Positions 47,194 through 59,040 of a DNA stretch of 64,000 bases are shown piece by piece; position 1 is the first letter of the stretch; each line of letters begins with the position of its first letter. The position numbers were made by a program, and so were the translations under genes. The notes beneath the pieces were generated by a model. That model saw only the letters and a program-made list of their open reading frames with translations, was not told the origin of the DNA and did no database searches. Source of the stretch: Kitagawia praeruptora (taxonomy: Eukaryota; Streptophyta; Magnoliopsida; Apiales; Apiaceae); assembly GCA_037693485.1 (NCBI GenBank), contig CM075354.1, positions 66,635,501-66,699,500 on the forward strand, written 5' to 3'.

Positions 47194-49038
47194 CAATGTA
47201 AACACAGAAAATGAAGTACCCATTCTCTTGAGTACAATCGGCAATATATATGAAAATGAAAGTATAATTACCCATAATCTTGAGAAGACATAGAAATGAA
47301 GAATTTATCATAATAGTTGGAAGTAACTAAACATTGTAACAAAAAAAATTTGGGCAAACAATTAAACAACACATACAGTGTACTGGGTATTATTAACCAA
47401 AATTAAATAATATTGAAAAGAACAAAGGTTATGTAAAATACGAACAATAATGACACAAACCAAATATATGCCATGAACTTACTACATCGTAAAGAAGAAG
47501 GAGACGCAGGTCCGACCTATTCAAATCAAAATGTAAATCGAATGAGAAAATCAACAACCCAGAAATCATGAAGCCATTACCTCCGTTTTCCATATGATAA
47601 TGATGATGAATCGAGTTTATTAGATGAACCAAAACAATGATAGAAGCAGCTCCTAGAGGTGCTCTTTTTCGACCTGTTGAATTCAGAGTATAAATTTATG
47701 GACAAACAAAGCATACGTCGGTGATAAAAATAACAATAATTGTGTTACCTTTGTTTTCCATACGTCGGTGAAGGTTCAACTGGATTTACCCGAACGATTT
47801 GATAAAAAAAAATAAAGATTAAAAAATGTAACAAATTGCCATAAATAGAGGAATGATTTGGTGGCACAATATGTGAAAATGGCTGGGATAAGGTCTGGGA
47901 TTGATTTTGAAATTCAAACGTATAACAACTTGCCATATATAAATGTATGAGTTAATGCCTCAATATGATACAAAGATAAGAATTTGATTGACTGTGTTGT
48001 ATTATATGGATTCGGGTCAAGTAATATCCATCTATAATGTTAAATATATTAGGAGATGTGATGGATAGTATCCATTAGTAAATGGATAGTCAAACTTGGG
48101 TAATAAAAATTGGATCCAGGTCAAGTAGTTGGAAAAATGTATAGGAAAACCCATTGGATAGTATCCATGGGATATGGGCAAATTTTGGAATTAAGATATA
48201 TAGATTTTGCTCCCTCCCCAGTTGTTTTCCTTAATTAGGTAGGAAGATGTTTAAGGTAGCAAGTATGTTTATAAATAGCAATCTAGGTTCCCAACTTGCA
48301 CCTAGGGAGGGTGTCCACTTTTGCTAATTCTACCAAAGAGATTGGATCTTTGACTGATTTCTTTTGTTAAACAAAAATTTTCAATTTTTCATGTTATGTT
48401 TAATTCATTATTTGACCAAAAAAATTTGTAATTGAAAATCTAATCAAGCAAAAGTTGTATTCTTTAATCTAATTTTTATTTTAGAGTCTTGTCCAGCTTA
48501 TCAATGTTCATTTTATTTTTTCCCACAAATCTCACTACAAAAGGTTGATATTCCTTTTAGGGTAATGCTAAACTGCTTAAAAATTAATGTAAGTGAATAA
48601 ATGCATTAAATATGTCAATTTTGCACTTAATACATCAATTTTGCACGAATCTCCATATAATTACTTAGCAATTTGGGATGTTTTTATTAGTGGAAATTAA
48701 TGTGAATGCAGGAGGGTCCACTATTATTATTCAAAAAATTAAATTAATGCTGTAAAGGAGCATTGGAAAACCAAAAATTAATTAAATAACTAAAAATAAA
48801 TGTTGAAAATATGAAAATATTTAATGCTTATGATTAGAATTTCCCTTCTTTTTATTGATGTAGAATGTTACATTAATTCATTCTTTATCACACTTATACA
48901 ACCTCAAACTTCCTTCTAATAAAGGAAGAAAAAGTTAAAATCAAATGATCGCTTTTATTACCAACCTTGGACGATTACTCTCTGACATTTTCATCATCTT
49001 CTTAAAAAGGGGCTACTTCTATGCAGCATAATAAATAA
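47194..49038. other. Host DNA right of element C
   Basis: Continuation of the host sequence that ends at 29183. AT-rich; no AGPase exon or other gene was recognised. It starts with the CAATG duplication. Confidence 0.45.
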
Positions 49039-49627
49039 GGGGTCGTCTGGTTCGACTGATTCTGGTATTAGATATGAGTTTCATTCATTTTAAACTCATA
49101 CCTGATGTTTGGTTGATAATTTTTTTAATCTGAAATCTATACCTGAAATCCATTAGGAATGAGATTTGATACCATAGGAAAGGTGGATTTGAGAAAGGGG
49201 TATGGGTATCAAATTATATTTTGTTACATCATATTTCTACATAAAAATAAATACAATCTCAATACAAATATTTTAAATAAGATATTGCTCAATTTAAATA
49301 TATTTTAGTTATTTATATTTAATACTAATTAGTATTCTTTTATTTTTTAAAAATTATTAAATTACTATTTGTTGGTCAAATTATAATTTACCAATATCAA
49401 TTTTTAATAGTATTTTTTTTGTTTCTAAATTGTATAATAACCTAAATTCGATGTATAACATACAACAATGTTAACAAAAAATGAGTTATCAATTATATTT
49501 TAAATTAAACATACTTATGCCAGCACCAAACCAAACACATGATATCAACAATGATACCTCAACCCCATACCAACATAACCCGATTCCTGATTCAAAACTC
49601 ATACCGCTTTCTGGACCAAACGATCCC
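49039..49627. mobile_element. MITE, Tourist/PIF-Harbinger-like (589 bp)
   Basis: The ends are GGGGTCGTCTGGTTC and, reversed, GGGATCGTTTGGTCC: imperfect 15-base inverted repeats of Tourist type. TAAATAA occurs on both sides (49032-49038 and 49628-49634); a TAA target fits PIF-Harbinger, a 7-8 bp target would suit hAT. There is no coding capacity. A second inner pair (GAGTTTCATTCATTTT... / ...AAAACTCATACC) extends the foldback. Confidence 0.65.
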
Positions 49628-49816
49628 TAAATAATAACCAATAAAAAAGTAAGGAGACTGTACGTGGACCACGAGCTTTGTGTTTTGATTAATAGCGCTA
49701 CTACATCTAATTAAAACGTCAGAAAATGTAAAAGGATACAACATAAAAGGTACATGCATTATATCAGAATCAGAATCAGATCACGCTGAGTTATATGAAT
49801 TTAGGTATTTCAATGA

Positions 49817-50035
49817 TCAATCCTTGAAAGGACTCTTACTTTCTTGATCCCTCAAAAGACCTAAAAACAATAAAGCCGAAAAAGAAGAAACCACCTGACC
49901 CACCACCTCCACCTCCTCCGCCACCGCCGCCTTCGCCGCCTTCGCCATCATCACGAGGACAGAACCCATCTTCACCATCATCAAGATCCGGCGGAGACTT
50001 CTCCTTCCCTGTAACATTTGCACCATCTTAGACAC
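49817..50035 (-). pseudogene. Terminal exon relic of a glycine-rich protein with GGFFFFGF motif
   Basis: Minus strand. One frame gives KEKSPPDLDDGEDGFCPRDD, a run of ten Gly, SGGFFFFGFIVF. A different frame continues LGLLRDQESKSPFKD to a stop. Joined, they look like the C-terminus of a plant glycine-rich organelle-type protein with a short hydrophobic end segment. The switch lies at a five-base homopolymer (49863-49867), so one base has been lost or gained. I cannot name the gene. The upstream exons are not seen. Confidence 0.45.
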
Positions 50036-50411
50036 ATGTGATCAGAACAACATAATCTCGTAGTGAAAGAACGCAAAAGGTTACGTTCTTAAAACCATAC
50101 ATTGATATGGTCATATGAGTCGTGAAAGCAAAAGGTTTTCCTTGTTACACTAAAATATGGTCATAGAAACCATAGAAATATGATCATATCACATGATGCC
50201 TAGACTTGCACCAGATAGACAAGTTGGGAAAACCAATTTCTCTGTTACTAGTTTTGTAACAAGTGGGATGTGCACAACCTCACTTCCTTAGCCGTTAAGG
50301 TTTTCATAGCAAACACTTAGAAAACATCTCTCTGGGAAACGAAGCTGAGAATACTTCATTTGTATTCCCAGGTTGTAGCATACTTCAATCTAATAAAATA
50401 TTAGATTAAAT

Positions 50412-50503
50412 TGTGTTTGTGTGTCTTTATTCCGCATTGCATTTTTTTTTAAACTGGAAAAAAAATGTAATGCGAAAATAAAGACACACAAACTCAATTT
50501 TGT
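50412..50503. repeat. Near-perfect ~42-bp foldback
   Basis: AATTGTGTTTGTGTGTCTTT...GCATTGCATTTTTTTT is followed after a short loop by its near-exact reverse complement. A 7-bp palindrome (TCTAATAAAATATTAGA) lies just upstream. It may be two inverted ends of a copia-like LTR or a hairpin locus. Confidence 0.7.
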
Positions 50504-51457
50504 TTCACATACATTCTCAAGCTACAGACACATGTACATATTCTAATAGGTTGTCAAACAAAGAAAATCAGAAAAACTTAATAAATACATTCATCCTCCT
50601 CCCTCTACATTTTTTTGTGACAGTCTATATCAATAACTATAATATTTTGTACACTTATTTTGAAGATTTTATTTGGTTCATTAGCACTTTTTTTAGAAAG
50701 TATATAACAATAAAATATTAGAACTAATTGAACAGGAAATAATATCATATTTTCTTATTACATATAATTTTTGCATGAATAATATTTTAAAACATTTTGG
50801 TAAGAATCAAAAAGTAATTGTTTAAGGTGGAAAAATTAATTATGTTTGTAAACTAGAATGCAATATACAAAAAAATATTGTACCCGGAAAAAAAAACACG
50901 ACCATAATTTATATTACAAAAAACAACACCCCTATAAAAATTAAAACACATCATATTGTTAATAAAATTAATAGATATCAAAGGTTAATTATACCTGTAA
51001 AAATTAAAACACAACATATTGTTAATAAAATTAATAGATATCAAAGGTAATTATACTATATCATATGTCTGTGCCTAACACGAATATTCATATTACATTT
51101 TGGGACATGTAAACAATGAAAAAATGACCAAAATTCTGCACAGCACATACCAAATTGCCCAATGTCGGTAACACCAACTTTTTTACCCACTTAACACGCT
51201 CTTTTTTACGGCGTATTCCACAAAATCAAATAAAGACAACCCATCCGTGAATCTTCTTCGTCTACATCCCTCACCCACTTCTTAAATTTCCTCAACTCCC
51301 CTGCCCTTCACATATACTTACACATTCATGCACATTACCATCAACCTTTAGCCACTCAATTACGTATCCAAGGACTATTACTTACGAATAAGTGTATCCA
51401 TCTAACACAGTTAACAAAGGCATAACATCTGTAACACTTGAAAACCTTGTGCCTGGG
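50504..51457. other. Host DNA left of the second long LTR
   Basis: AT-rich without recognised gene apart from the short duplication. It ends CTGGG at the LTR start. Confidence 0.4.
50936..51060. repeat. ~62-bp tandem duplication in host DNA
   Basis: A segment with ATTGTTAATAAAATTAATAG and ATATCAAAGG occurs twice in a row with few changes. Confidence 0.75.
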
Positions 51458-54039
51458 TGTAAGAACCCAGATTTTTTGGGTAGAATTAAAACTTTTTATT
51501 ATGTATTGATGTAAGAATGAATGAATAATGAAAGGATATATATTCCAAGGTTATATGGCCTGAAGGATGCTATGGGGTGATAACTTAGATTAGAATAATC
51601 TATCTCCTAGAAAGTTAAGATAAGATTCTCTAGAGAGAAATAGATACCCTCATGTCATCCAGATCAATATCGGTTACAAGTACGGAGGTTCCATGAAAGG
51701 TTAAGGAACACTCGAGGGTGAACCAGGTTCATTTTCCTAATTATAGGAATTAAATAAAAATAAGTGATGAATAGTGATTTTGGTGGAATTTGGAATATTA
51801 TTATAATAATGTTATACCCGGTATTCGGAACGGATTTTTGAGTTCGTATTAGTGATCCGGGAGAAAAATAAGTGTATGTAAAAGCTGTCGGATTCAGAAA
51901 AAGAGCACTTTTATTTTCTCCGAGATTTCCCTGGACACTGCAAGACTTAAGGATTTATAAAAGGGAATTAAGGAATTTAAATTCGAGAAGTATTAAGTAA
52001 GATGGAGGATGGTGTTATAATTATTAAGAAGGTTTTCGGTAAAACCCTAACTAGAAACGAATGAGTTATTCCCTCGAACGATCAACGAATTAAGCAATAA
52101 ACGGACGAAGAAACAAGCAGAGGGAGCAAGAGTCTTGTGCAAGCCACTAGAAAATATCTAGTAACTACTTAGTTACATAAGTGACTAGCATGGTTAAAGA
52201 TTAACTAGCACTTAGCAAAGATCAACCATTAGTTACATGAAAACCACCACAATCTCAACACTTGTCTTGCAAAATACATCACCTAGTGCATCATCACTTT
52301 ATTAAAGCAACCAAGGATGAGATATTATGTTAAACATATCACTTTATGCATTATTCTAGCAAACCAACACAAAAAATATCAAAGCTCTCCAAGAACTCTT
52401 CCATTCGGCCCTATTGGAATTAAAATTCCAAAATCCAACTTCCAACCATTTTTTAATCTTGAAACTTTTATGGTAAGTCTTACATTTCATAAAAATGATC
52501 TCCTCAAAATCTTAGCATCAAACTCATCTTTTTCCATTTTCAAAAAAATGATTTAAGAGGAGGGTGAATAGTGTTTTCATGAATTAATCTTGTTTTTCCT
52601 TGATTCTTATGGTTGATCTAGCTTCTATAAAGCCACCCAAGGATAGATCAAGGCTTAGTAAGGCTCTAGAACCCTCCAAGGAAGGTATAACAACTTGAAA
52701 CCCTAGGCTTTACTTTGAGTTTTAAGCATGTTCTTGAGTAATCCATGTTTAGTGATGTTATTAGTAAGTTATAAGCATGATTATAAGCATGATTATGATT
52801 TAGTTTTGGTAAATGTTAAAAATAGCTTAGATGAACGGAAAGGCATTGCTTGGCCTCAGTTCATAGTTATAAATCATGTAAATGTCGTTTGGAGTAGATA
52901 CCATGATTATCGGAGGGTTTGGAATTTGGAAATATTCGATTTATAGCCGTCGTAATGCCGAAATTTCGATTATCCTTAAGAACATGAACTGGACAGAACA
53001 TGTAACTCACTGTTTGTCTTCGTTTTCTGCCATGATAAGCTAGATTATGTTAAAAGCTTCGTTTTGATATAAAGTTCGTATGAAATGGACTTACGGTTTA
53101 GGAGTTATGATTAAATTCGTAAAAGTGGTTCGTAACCGTAAATGAAAGTTCGTAATTGAAATTGATTCCCTTAAATGTCGTTTAATCAGTGGCGAATATT
53201 ATTAATTAAATATTAGAGGTAAAAAGGAAGGTGTGGGAGGAAACCACATGTCGAATGGATCATTTTCCGATTTTATAAAAATGTTCGAATCAAGGTTAAA
53301 CGCGAACGAACCCCTAAAAGCATGCTTGATTATGACTTTGGTAAATAACTTAGAAAATAGGCGATAAAACTCGTGGTACAATCTTGATTCGTAAATGACC
53401 GATCTTAATACTTACATGGCCTAAGTATGTATCAAGTGTGGGTACAATGACATGTCGTAATAACGAACAGATGACAAATCGCATCGATGACAAAAGAGTT
53501 ACACTAAGAAGTGTATAGCGAGATAATTCGAAATCGTGTTTCGACTTAAGTAGAGTGTATACTTAACCTTTTTAAATATGTTGAGTGATTAATCCCGAAT
53601 GCCTTGGCTATTTATAGATCACCAGGCTGACCCGGGACACGATACCACTACCCCTACCCGCACTCGATTCCCAGGCAAGTTTCCAATACCTTGGAACTGT
53701 TGTTGTGATAATATATATGATTGTTGTTATACATATGCCATAGCATGCATGCTTGTTTTCAAAGTATATTGGAATACTTGTTCCCTGAATTAATATTGGC
53801 TTATAGACTAGATATGGATTATCAGTTATAAGCAGGATTGTGTTGCTAGGACCCTTAGTGAAGGGCGTATGATAATTATTCTTTAAATATGAGACCGGGA
53901 GTCGGTATTTTGTTTTATATAGATAGTCGTGGAAACCCGGAGGGATTCCAGCGACAGAGCAGTATTCATTTTTAGGAATGTTATTATTAAACATTATTTA
54001 TATTTCCATAAAAGTATCAAAAACTTGGAAATCTTTCGA

Positions 54040-54740
54040 GAAACGTTATTTGAGTATTATTTCAGTCGAGAAATATTAAATGAATATTATTTTTGAATAT
54101 TCATTAGAGTTGATTATTAATGAATAATTACTTTGATATTCATTGGGATTTTATTCACTAAATGAATATCACTTTCGGATATTCATTTAAGTTTTATGTA
54201 TTTGATAAATATTATTTTAAGAAGTATTCCTTGGAAGTTCTAATTACTCAAGGAATATTATTTCGAATATTAAGGTTTTGATTACTAAATGAATATCATT
54301 TGGATATTTATTTAGAATATTATTTGTTAAATGAAAATTATTTGGATATTCATTTAGAACATTATTTGTTTAATGAATATCAATTGAATATTCATTTGGG
54401 ATTTATTTATTAAATGAATATTATTTTGAATATTCATTTAAGATTTTATGTACTTGATGAATATTATTTTAAAATATTCATTTGGAGTTTTATTTACTTA
54501 AGGAATATTGTTTCGAATATTCCTTTAGTGTTTTGATTACGAAAAGAATATTATTTGGCTATTCATTTAGTATATTATTTATTAAATGAATATTATTTTC
54601 AAATATTCATTTAAGGTTTGATTTATTGAGTGAATATTATTTTAAATATTTGTTTGAGTTTATTTAATTAATGAATATTATATTGAATATTCATTTAAAG
54701 AATAGAGTTATTTAGTAAATAATTCTATGTATTTATTCGA
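54040..54740 (+). repeat. AT-rich foldback array in the second long LTR
   Basis: Same kind of unit as 33230-33910, with independent gains and losses of units between the two copies. Confidence 0.75.
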
Positions 54741-55009
54741 GAATTACTTACGAGCAATATTATGATTTAATCATATTCCTTAATTATTATTGATTTAATA
54801 AATATTCTTGGAATATTTATTTAAATTCTTTTAAGTTCTTTTTATAATAATTCATATTATTCAAAGATTATCTTTCATCTTCAAATATGGTGTAAAATAG
54901 TTCGGAGTATTTTATGACTATTTTTATCAAGGGGAGGTTCCCAAAACTTTATTTCCATTTAAATCTATCTTATAAGAAGATTTAAATACTCGCTCAACTT
55001 CCAAAAAAA

Positions 55010-55017
55010 TATATAAG
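55010..55017 (+). promoter_or_regulatory. TATA box of the second long LTR
   Basis: TATATAAG followed by GGGACCTCACTTGG. Confidence 0.65.
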
Positions 55018-55458
55018 GGGACCTCACTTGGAGATGTTATTTATTGGACTGCCCGGTCCTATACTTGCTAAACTATCTTGTCACTCACATCTTGATTCTT
55101 TCAAACATAGATATGAATCTTTTTGGTTACCTCCTCAACGCTCGAGGGGTAAGATTGATGGAACAAGTGTCTATCCATTAACAAGCATCAGCTTGGGAAA
55201 TATTGGTGAAATTTTCCTTTCCAATTAGATACGACTAGTTTGTGGAGTCCTATCAACAAGTACTATACTTGGGGAAAGGGGGACGAACTTTATGTTTCAG
55301 AGTTATGGATGTTATTCGAACTAGGAGACGCGTAAGTGGCCGAGTGGCGCCGGTCCAGCAATTAATGGCCCAACCGTTGGCCGGGGGGTTCCAGAGGGCG
55401 GACGATCCGTCGGTGCTTCCTTCTACATGTAGAGAACAAATGATGGGGAGCATGACAT

Positions 55459-55473
55459 GCGACTGATCATCGT
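55459..55473 (+). other. Conserved palindromic leader motif (second long LTR)
   Basis: GCGACTGATCATCGT, identical to 6924-6938 and 34625-34639. Confidence 0.6.
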
Positions 55474-56153
55474 AAATGTTGTGGCTCCTGGCGCGGCAAG
55501 CTCCTGTATTAGTTCATCTTCCAAATTGGGAAATTTTCTACAACATTATCATTGTTGGCAGGTTTAAAAGTGTTCGAACTGGAATCGCAATATTCTTCTT
55601 GCAAGTTCCTCTATTATGAAAATTTGATAATATCTTGCTTACCTTTGACATAGCAGATATTTCTTCGGAACAAATATATTTTAAGTTACCTTGTAACTTC
55701 ATCTCATACCTTATATTGGTAATACGTTCGTTAATGCATGGCATATGGTTTCAAAGATTTTTTGAACTGTCATATATTATTGCCGTTCAATTATATTTTT
55801 GGTGGGCTATTGCTCACCCTTGCCTTATGTTGTGGGAGGATTTTTACACAACTACATGGAGGCCGTTGCTGGAATAGCGCCGTTAAATATGGAATCGTCC
55901 AACTGCCCAGAAAGGCTCGCAGTCAGAGATTTATGGCTAGCCGCCCGGGAAGGCTCACGGCTAGGGGTTACCGAAGAACACGGGAAGGTGTTTTGGTGAT
56001 GATTGGGGCTGAATCTACGGGATAGAGCTCAAGGACCATCTGTTGGCCAGCCAAGAACCCTAATTTGACTGTGTCACACAAGAGTGCACGTGCTCTAGCT
56101 ACTCAAGGAGTGTAAAGTGTCGAAGAAGATCCCGTAAACTGCCTACATACCAC

Positions 56154-56161
56154 TATTTATA
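56154..56161 (-). promoter_or_regulatory. TATA box in the LTR of D
   Basis: The minus strand reads CCACTATAAATAGTGG, about 325 bases before the LTR end in that orientation. Confidence 0.6.
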
Positions 56162-56479
56162 GTGGATCAAGCCCCGATGTAGTTCTTGATTGATAAGTTT
56201 GATTGTTTGTGATGATTTATCCTCTCTCCAGTGGGATAATGACTATTGTTGCTGATATAAATCATGTATCAACTGATTGTGATGTAGTTATCAGGTTTCC
56301 AAGTCATATCAGGACTGTTGGAAGCCTATCTCATGATGTTTATCTCAAGAATGAAGGATTTACCATGTATATATGATGTATGTCCTCGAATAACTGAATA
56401 ATTATCCGTTTAGAGGTGTATTTCAGCTGTAGAGACGTGCTCCTAAAAAGTAGGAGGCGTGCCTTATCTGAACTGGCAG

Positions 56480-57120
56480 CCTAATCAGGCTTCCGGCGGA
56501 AGCTGGGGGTACCACCTGGTAGCCTGACTCCGGTAACCTGACTCCGGTAGCCCAATTATGGAAGCCATACTGGAAGCCTTATCTGATGGCTGTCCTAGTC
56601 TGAATCTGTGTTTCTATCAGGCTTCCGGGGAAGCTGGGGGTACCACCCGGTAGACCCTCCGGTAACCCAGTTACGGAAGCTATGCTGGAAGCCCTCTCTG
56701 ATGGTTGTCATTGGCTATGGATGAGACTATCCCCGGGACCATAAGCCTTATATTCTTTCAATGTTCATCGCAAGGTAGCCCCTCTAGGGGTACCGCCCGG
56801 TAACCCAAACTATGGCAGCCCCTTTGGTAAGCCGGTTATGAAAACTATTCTGGTAAGCCATGTCTTGTAGCTGTACTGGGAGCTATGTAATGATGTCTAT
56901 GGGTTGTGGATCATCCATGGGAGGCCATTCACAGGACCCTTATCGTCATATTTACCTGCTACCCATCTCATGGTAGCCCATATGGGTTGTTCATATGCTC
57001 TTGGAAGCCTGTTATCCGGGAGCCATGCCATTCGGGAGCCCTTCTACCCGGGAGCCCTATTATCTTGGGAGCCCTGTTATCAGTTTTCATGGGTTACCAC
57101 GGGTACCTTGGAAGCCCCCT
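56480..57120 (-). repeat. GGGAGCC-type short modules in the LTR of D
   Basis: GG(A/T/G)AGCC words recur every 15-30 bases. They are clearest at 56999-57080, where four units about 22 bases apart alternate with different spacers. The same word recurs in the interior at 59640-59900 and 60760-61040. Confidence 0.65.
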
Positions 57121-57202
57121 AAAACATCCTCTTTCCTTGTGGATTGGACCCAAAACTCATCATAGGCCTAAATCTGATCCATGCAAGATTTTGGTCACAA
57201 CA

Positions 57203-57217
57203 ACTACCCCCCGGTTC
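57203..57217 (-). other. Polypurine tract of D
   Basis: The minus strand reads GAACCGGGGGGTAGT, directly before TGTTGTGACC of the LTR. Three near copies occur inside D (58504-58514, 63090-63102, 63373-63385). Confidence 0.6.
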
Positions 57218-57860
57218 CTTGAAGCATGAGTGCAAGAGGAACCAGAACAAGGTAAGGTCCAATCCTTTCTTATTATTCTCTCGGAGAAGTACACATCTTC
57301 CACATCGTGTTCCCAAGCTTACATGAGCTAACTCGGCATAAGAAACAGGAAACACTCTGCTTCTGCATGCATATTTCAATGTGAGTTTTCAAATCAAGGA
57401 TATCTTCTATTCACTTCGTATCATTCGTGGTACTCCGGTTGGCATCATATCATGGGGCTACCGGCTTCTGGCATTTCTTTTTTAAACATCATGACTTTAC
57501 GTTCTTAGATGCTTCCTTTCTCTACCAAATTGGCCTTCATATAAGAATCTTTTGATGTCCAGAAGCTCCTGCGGTTGTGGGGATGCCTCAAGCATCCGAA
57601 ACCTGGGCTACCAAGACAACTAGAAAAAGAGATAAGTAACGAGGGCTAAGTAGCCCTTAAAGATAATGCACAAGATCACACATATTTGATGCACACATGA
57701 AAGTATGAATATGCTAGTGCAAATGATATTGTAAAAAGTGTATGTTGCCGCTTCTCCAATCAAGTAGGACCTTGGCGAACACACTTTTCCAGGCATTGTG
57801 CCACAATTTTCAGATGTTTCCATTATTCCAATGCATCGGATCCCCAAAGAAATTGTTTAG

Positions 57861-57914
57861 TATTTTGAGGACTTCTCCTATAATGTGTATTTTGAGGACT
57901 TCTCCTATAAGTTG
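57861..57914 (-). repeat. 27-bp duplication with GAGGACTTCTCC core
   Basis: TATTTTGAGGACTTCTCCTA occurs at 57861 and 57888. A diverged pair with the same period is at 62871 and 62898. Confidence 0.8.
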
Positions 57915-58599
57915 TAAGTGATTTGTACTCGCATGAATTTTCAGGAGGCAACACATAGTCTCATATGTGCGCTCATGTCATTAATAATCTTGTATGCGTG
58001 TCTCAAGGGGAACCAATGGAAGGTCGTGGAGACACCTTCAATCGCTGCCATGTCTTTCCAAGTGGTAACATGTGGGGCATATAGCGTGCCTAGGTACCTA
58101 CTCGACAGTTTCAGCTAGAAATTTCGAAAAAATGTTTATAAAAACACATGCATTGTGTAAATCATGATGATTTTCATGTATTGGTTCAGGTATAATTCAG
58201 ATCATGTAGGCATATTCATATGTTTATGAATTTATGCAAGGCAAAATAATGGTCTTTTCGACAGAACATGCATCTCAGCAAAGTTTTCAGATGAATGTTG
58301 AAAAATCTTCTTTATAAGTGTGTAAACATGCATGATAGTGAATATGCAAAGGCAGTAGAGTAGAACTTATCTTTGTTCTTGTCGTGTCAATCCGGGTTTG
58401 GGTTTCCGTTGTTGAACGTAGTGGGTGGAAGCCCCTTGTTTCATATGAACTTCTGATGGAAACCCCTTTTTCCTCTTTGTGGTAGGGTGTTGGGGAACCG
58501 AGTTACCCCCCGAGCCCTTAGATCTATTTCTCATGTAATATGTCAGCCCATTCTAGCTTTAATATTACTTTTGTGAAGTCTAGAAGTTGTTGGCTGTAG

Positions 58600-59040
58600 C
58601 TGATCATCAATGAACCTGCAAGCTGTTTGACAGAAGATGCAGAATGGAAGCAACAAGCTGGAAGCTATTAGTTGGAATCTGTTAGCTATAAGCTTCAAGT
58701 AAGTATCAAAGAACCTGTATACCATTAGTTGCAGATTAAAATCAAAGAAATCATTAGTCGTTAGCTATAAGTAAATAACAAGGAAACTTGTTAGCCACAG
58801 GTAAACATCATGGAACCCGGAAGCCATTTGCTTCAGGTGAATAGCAATCATCTTGCAAACTATTAATTGCATATAAATAATATGTAAACAATCAGCAATA
58901 GGTATATAGCATGAAACCTATTAGTAGTAGGTAAACAGTAAGGAACCTGCAAGCTGTTAGGTGAATAACATTAACCTTGCATGCTATCCATTGCAGGTGA
59001 GCAATAAAGATATAGGCTAGCCATTAGCTACATGTAAACA
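58600..59040 (-). repeat. ~42-bp hairpin-like modules in D
   Basis: Units around AACCTGCAAGCTGTTAG and TTGCAGGTGAA recur about nine to ten times with drift. Many are partly self-complementary (CTTGCA...TGCAGG). Confidence 0.6.

Larger units (their letters stand above)
51458..55827 (+). mobile_element. Second copy of the long LTR, 3' end lost behind element D
   Basis: Begins TGTAAGAACCCAGA and follows 30450-34995 almost throughout. The early middle differs (about 51510 and 52130-52700, with gaps and replaced segments). Similarity stops at ACCCTTGCCTTA (55827), where D begins; about 415 bases of LTR end are missing, presumably beyond D. Whether it is a solo LTR or part of a full element cannot be decided. 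It carries the foldback array (54040-54740), a TATA box (55010) and the leader motif (55459). Confidence 0.88.
55828..57202 (-). repeat. 3' LTR of element D (1375 bp)
   Basis: On the minus strand it reads TGTTGTGACCAAAATC...CCTCCCACAACA. The U3 part (about 56480-57120) is full of short GGAAGCC/GGGAGCCC modules about 22 bases apart. The R-U5 part is about 300 bases. Confidence 0.6.
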
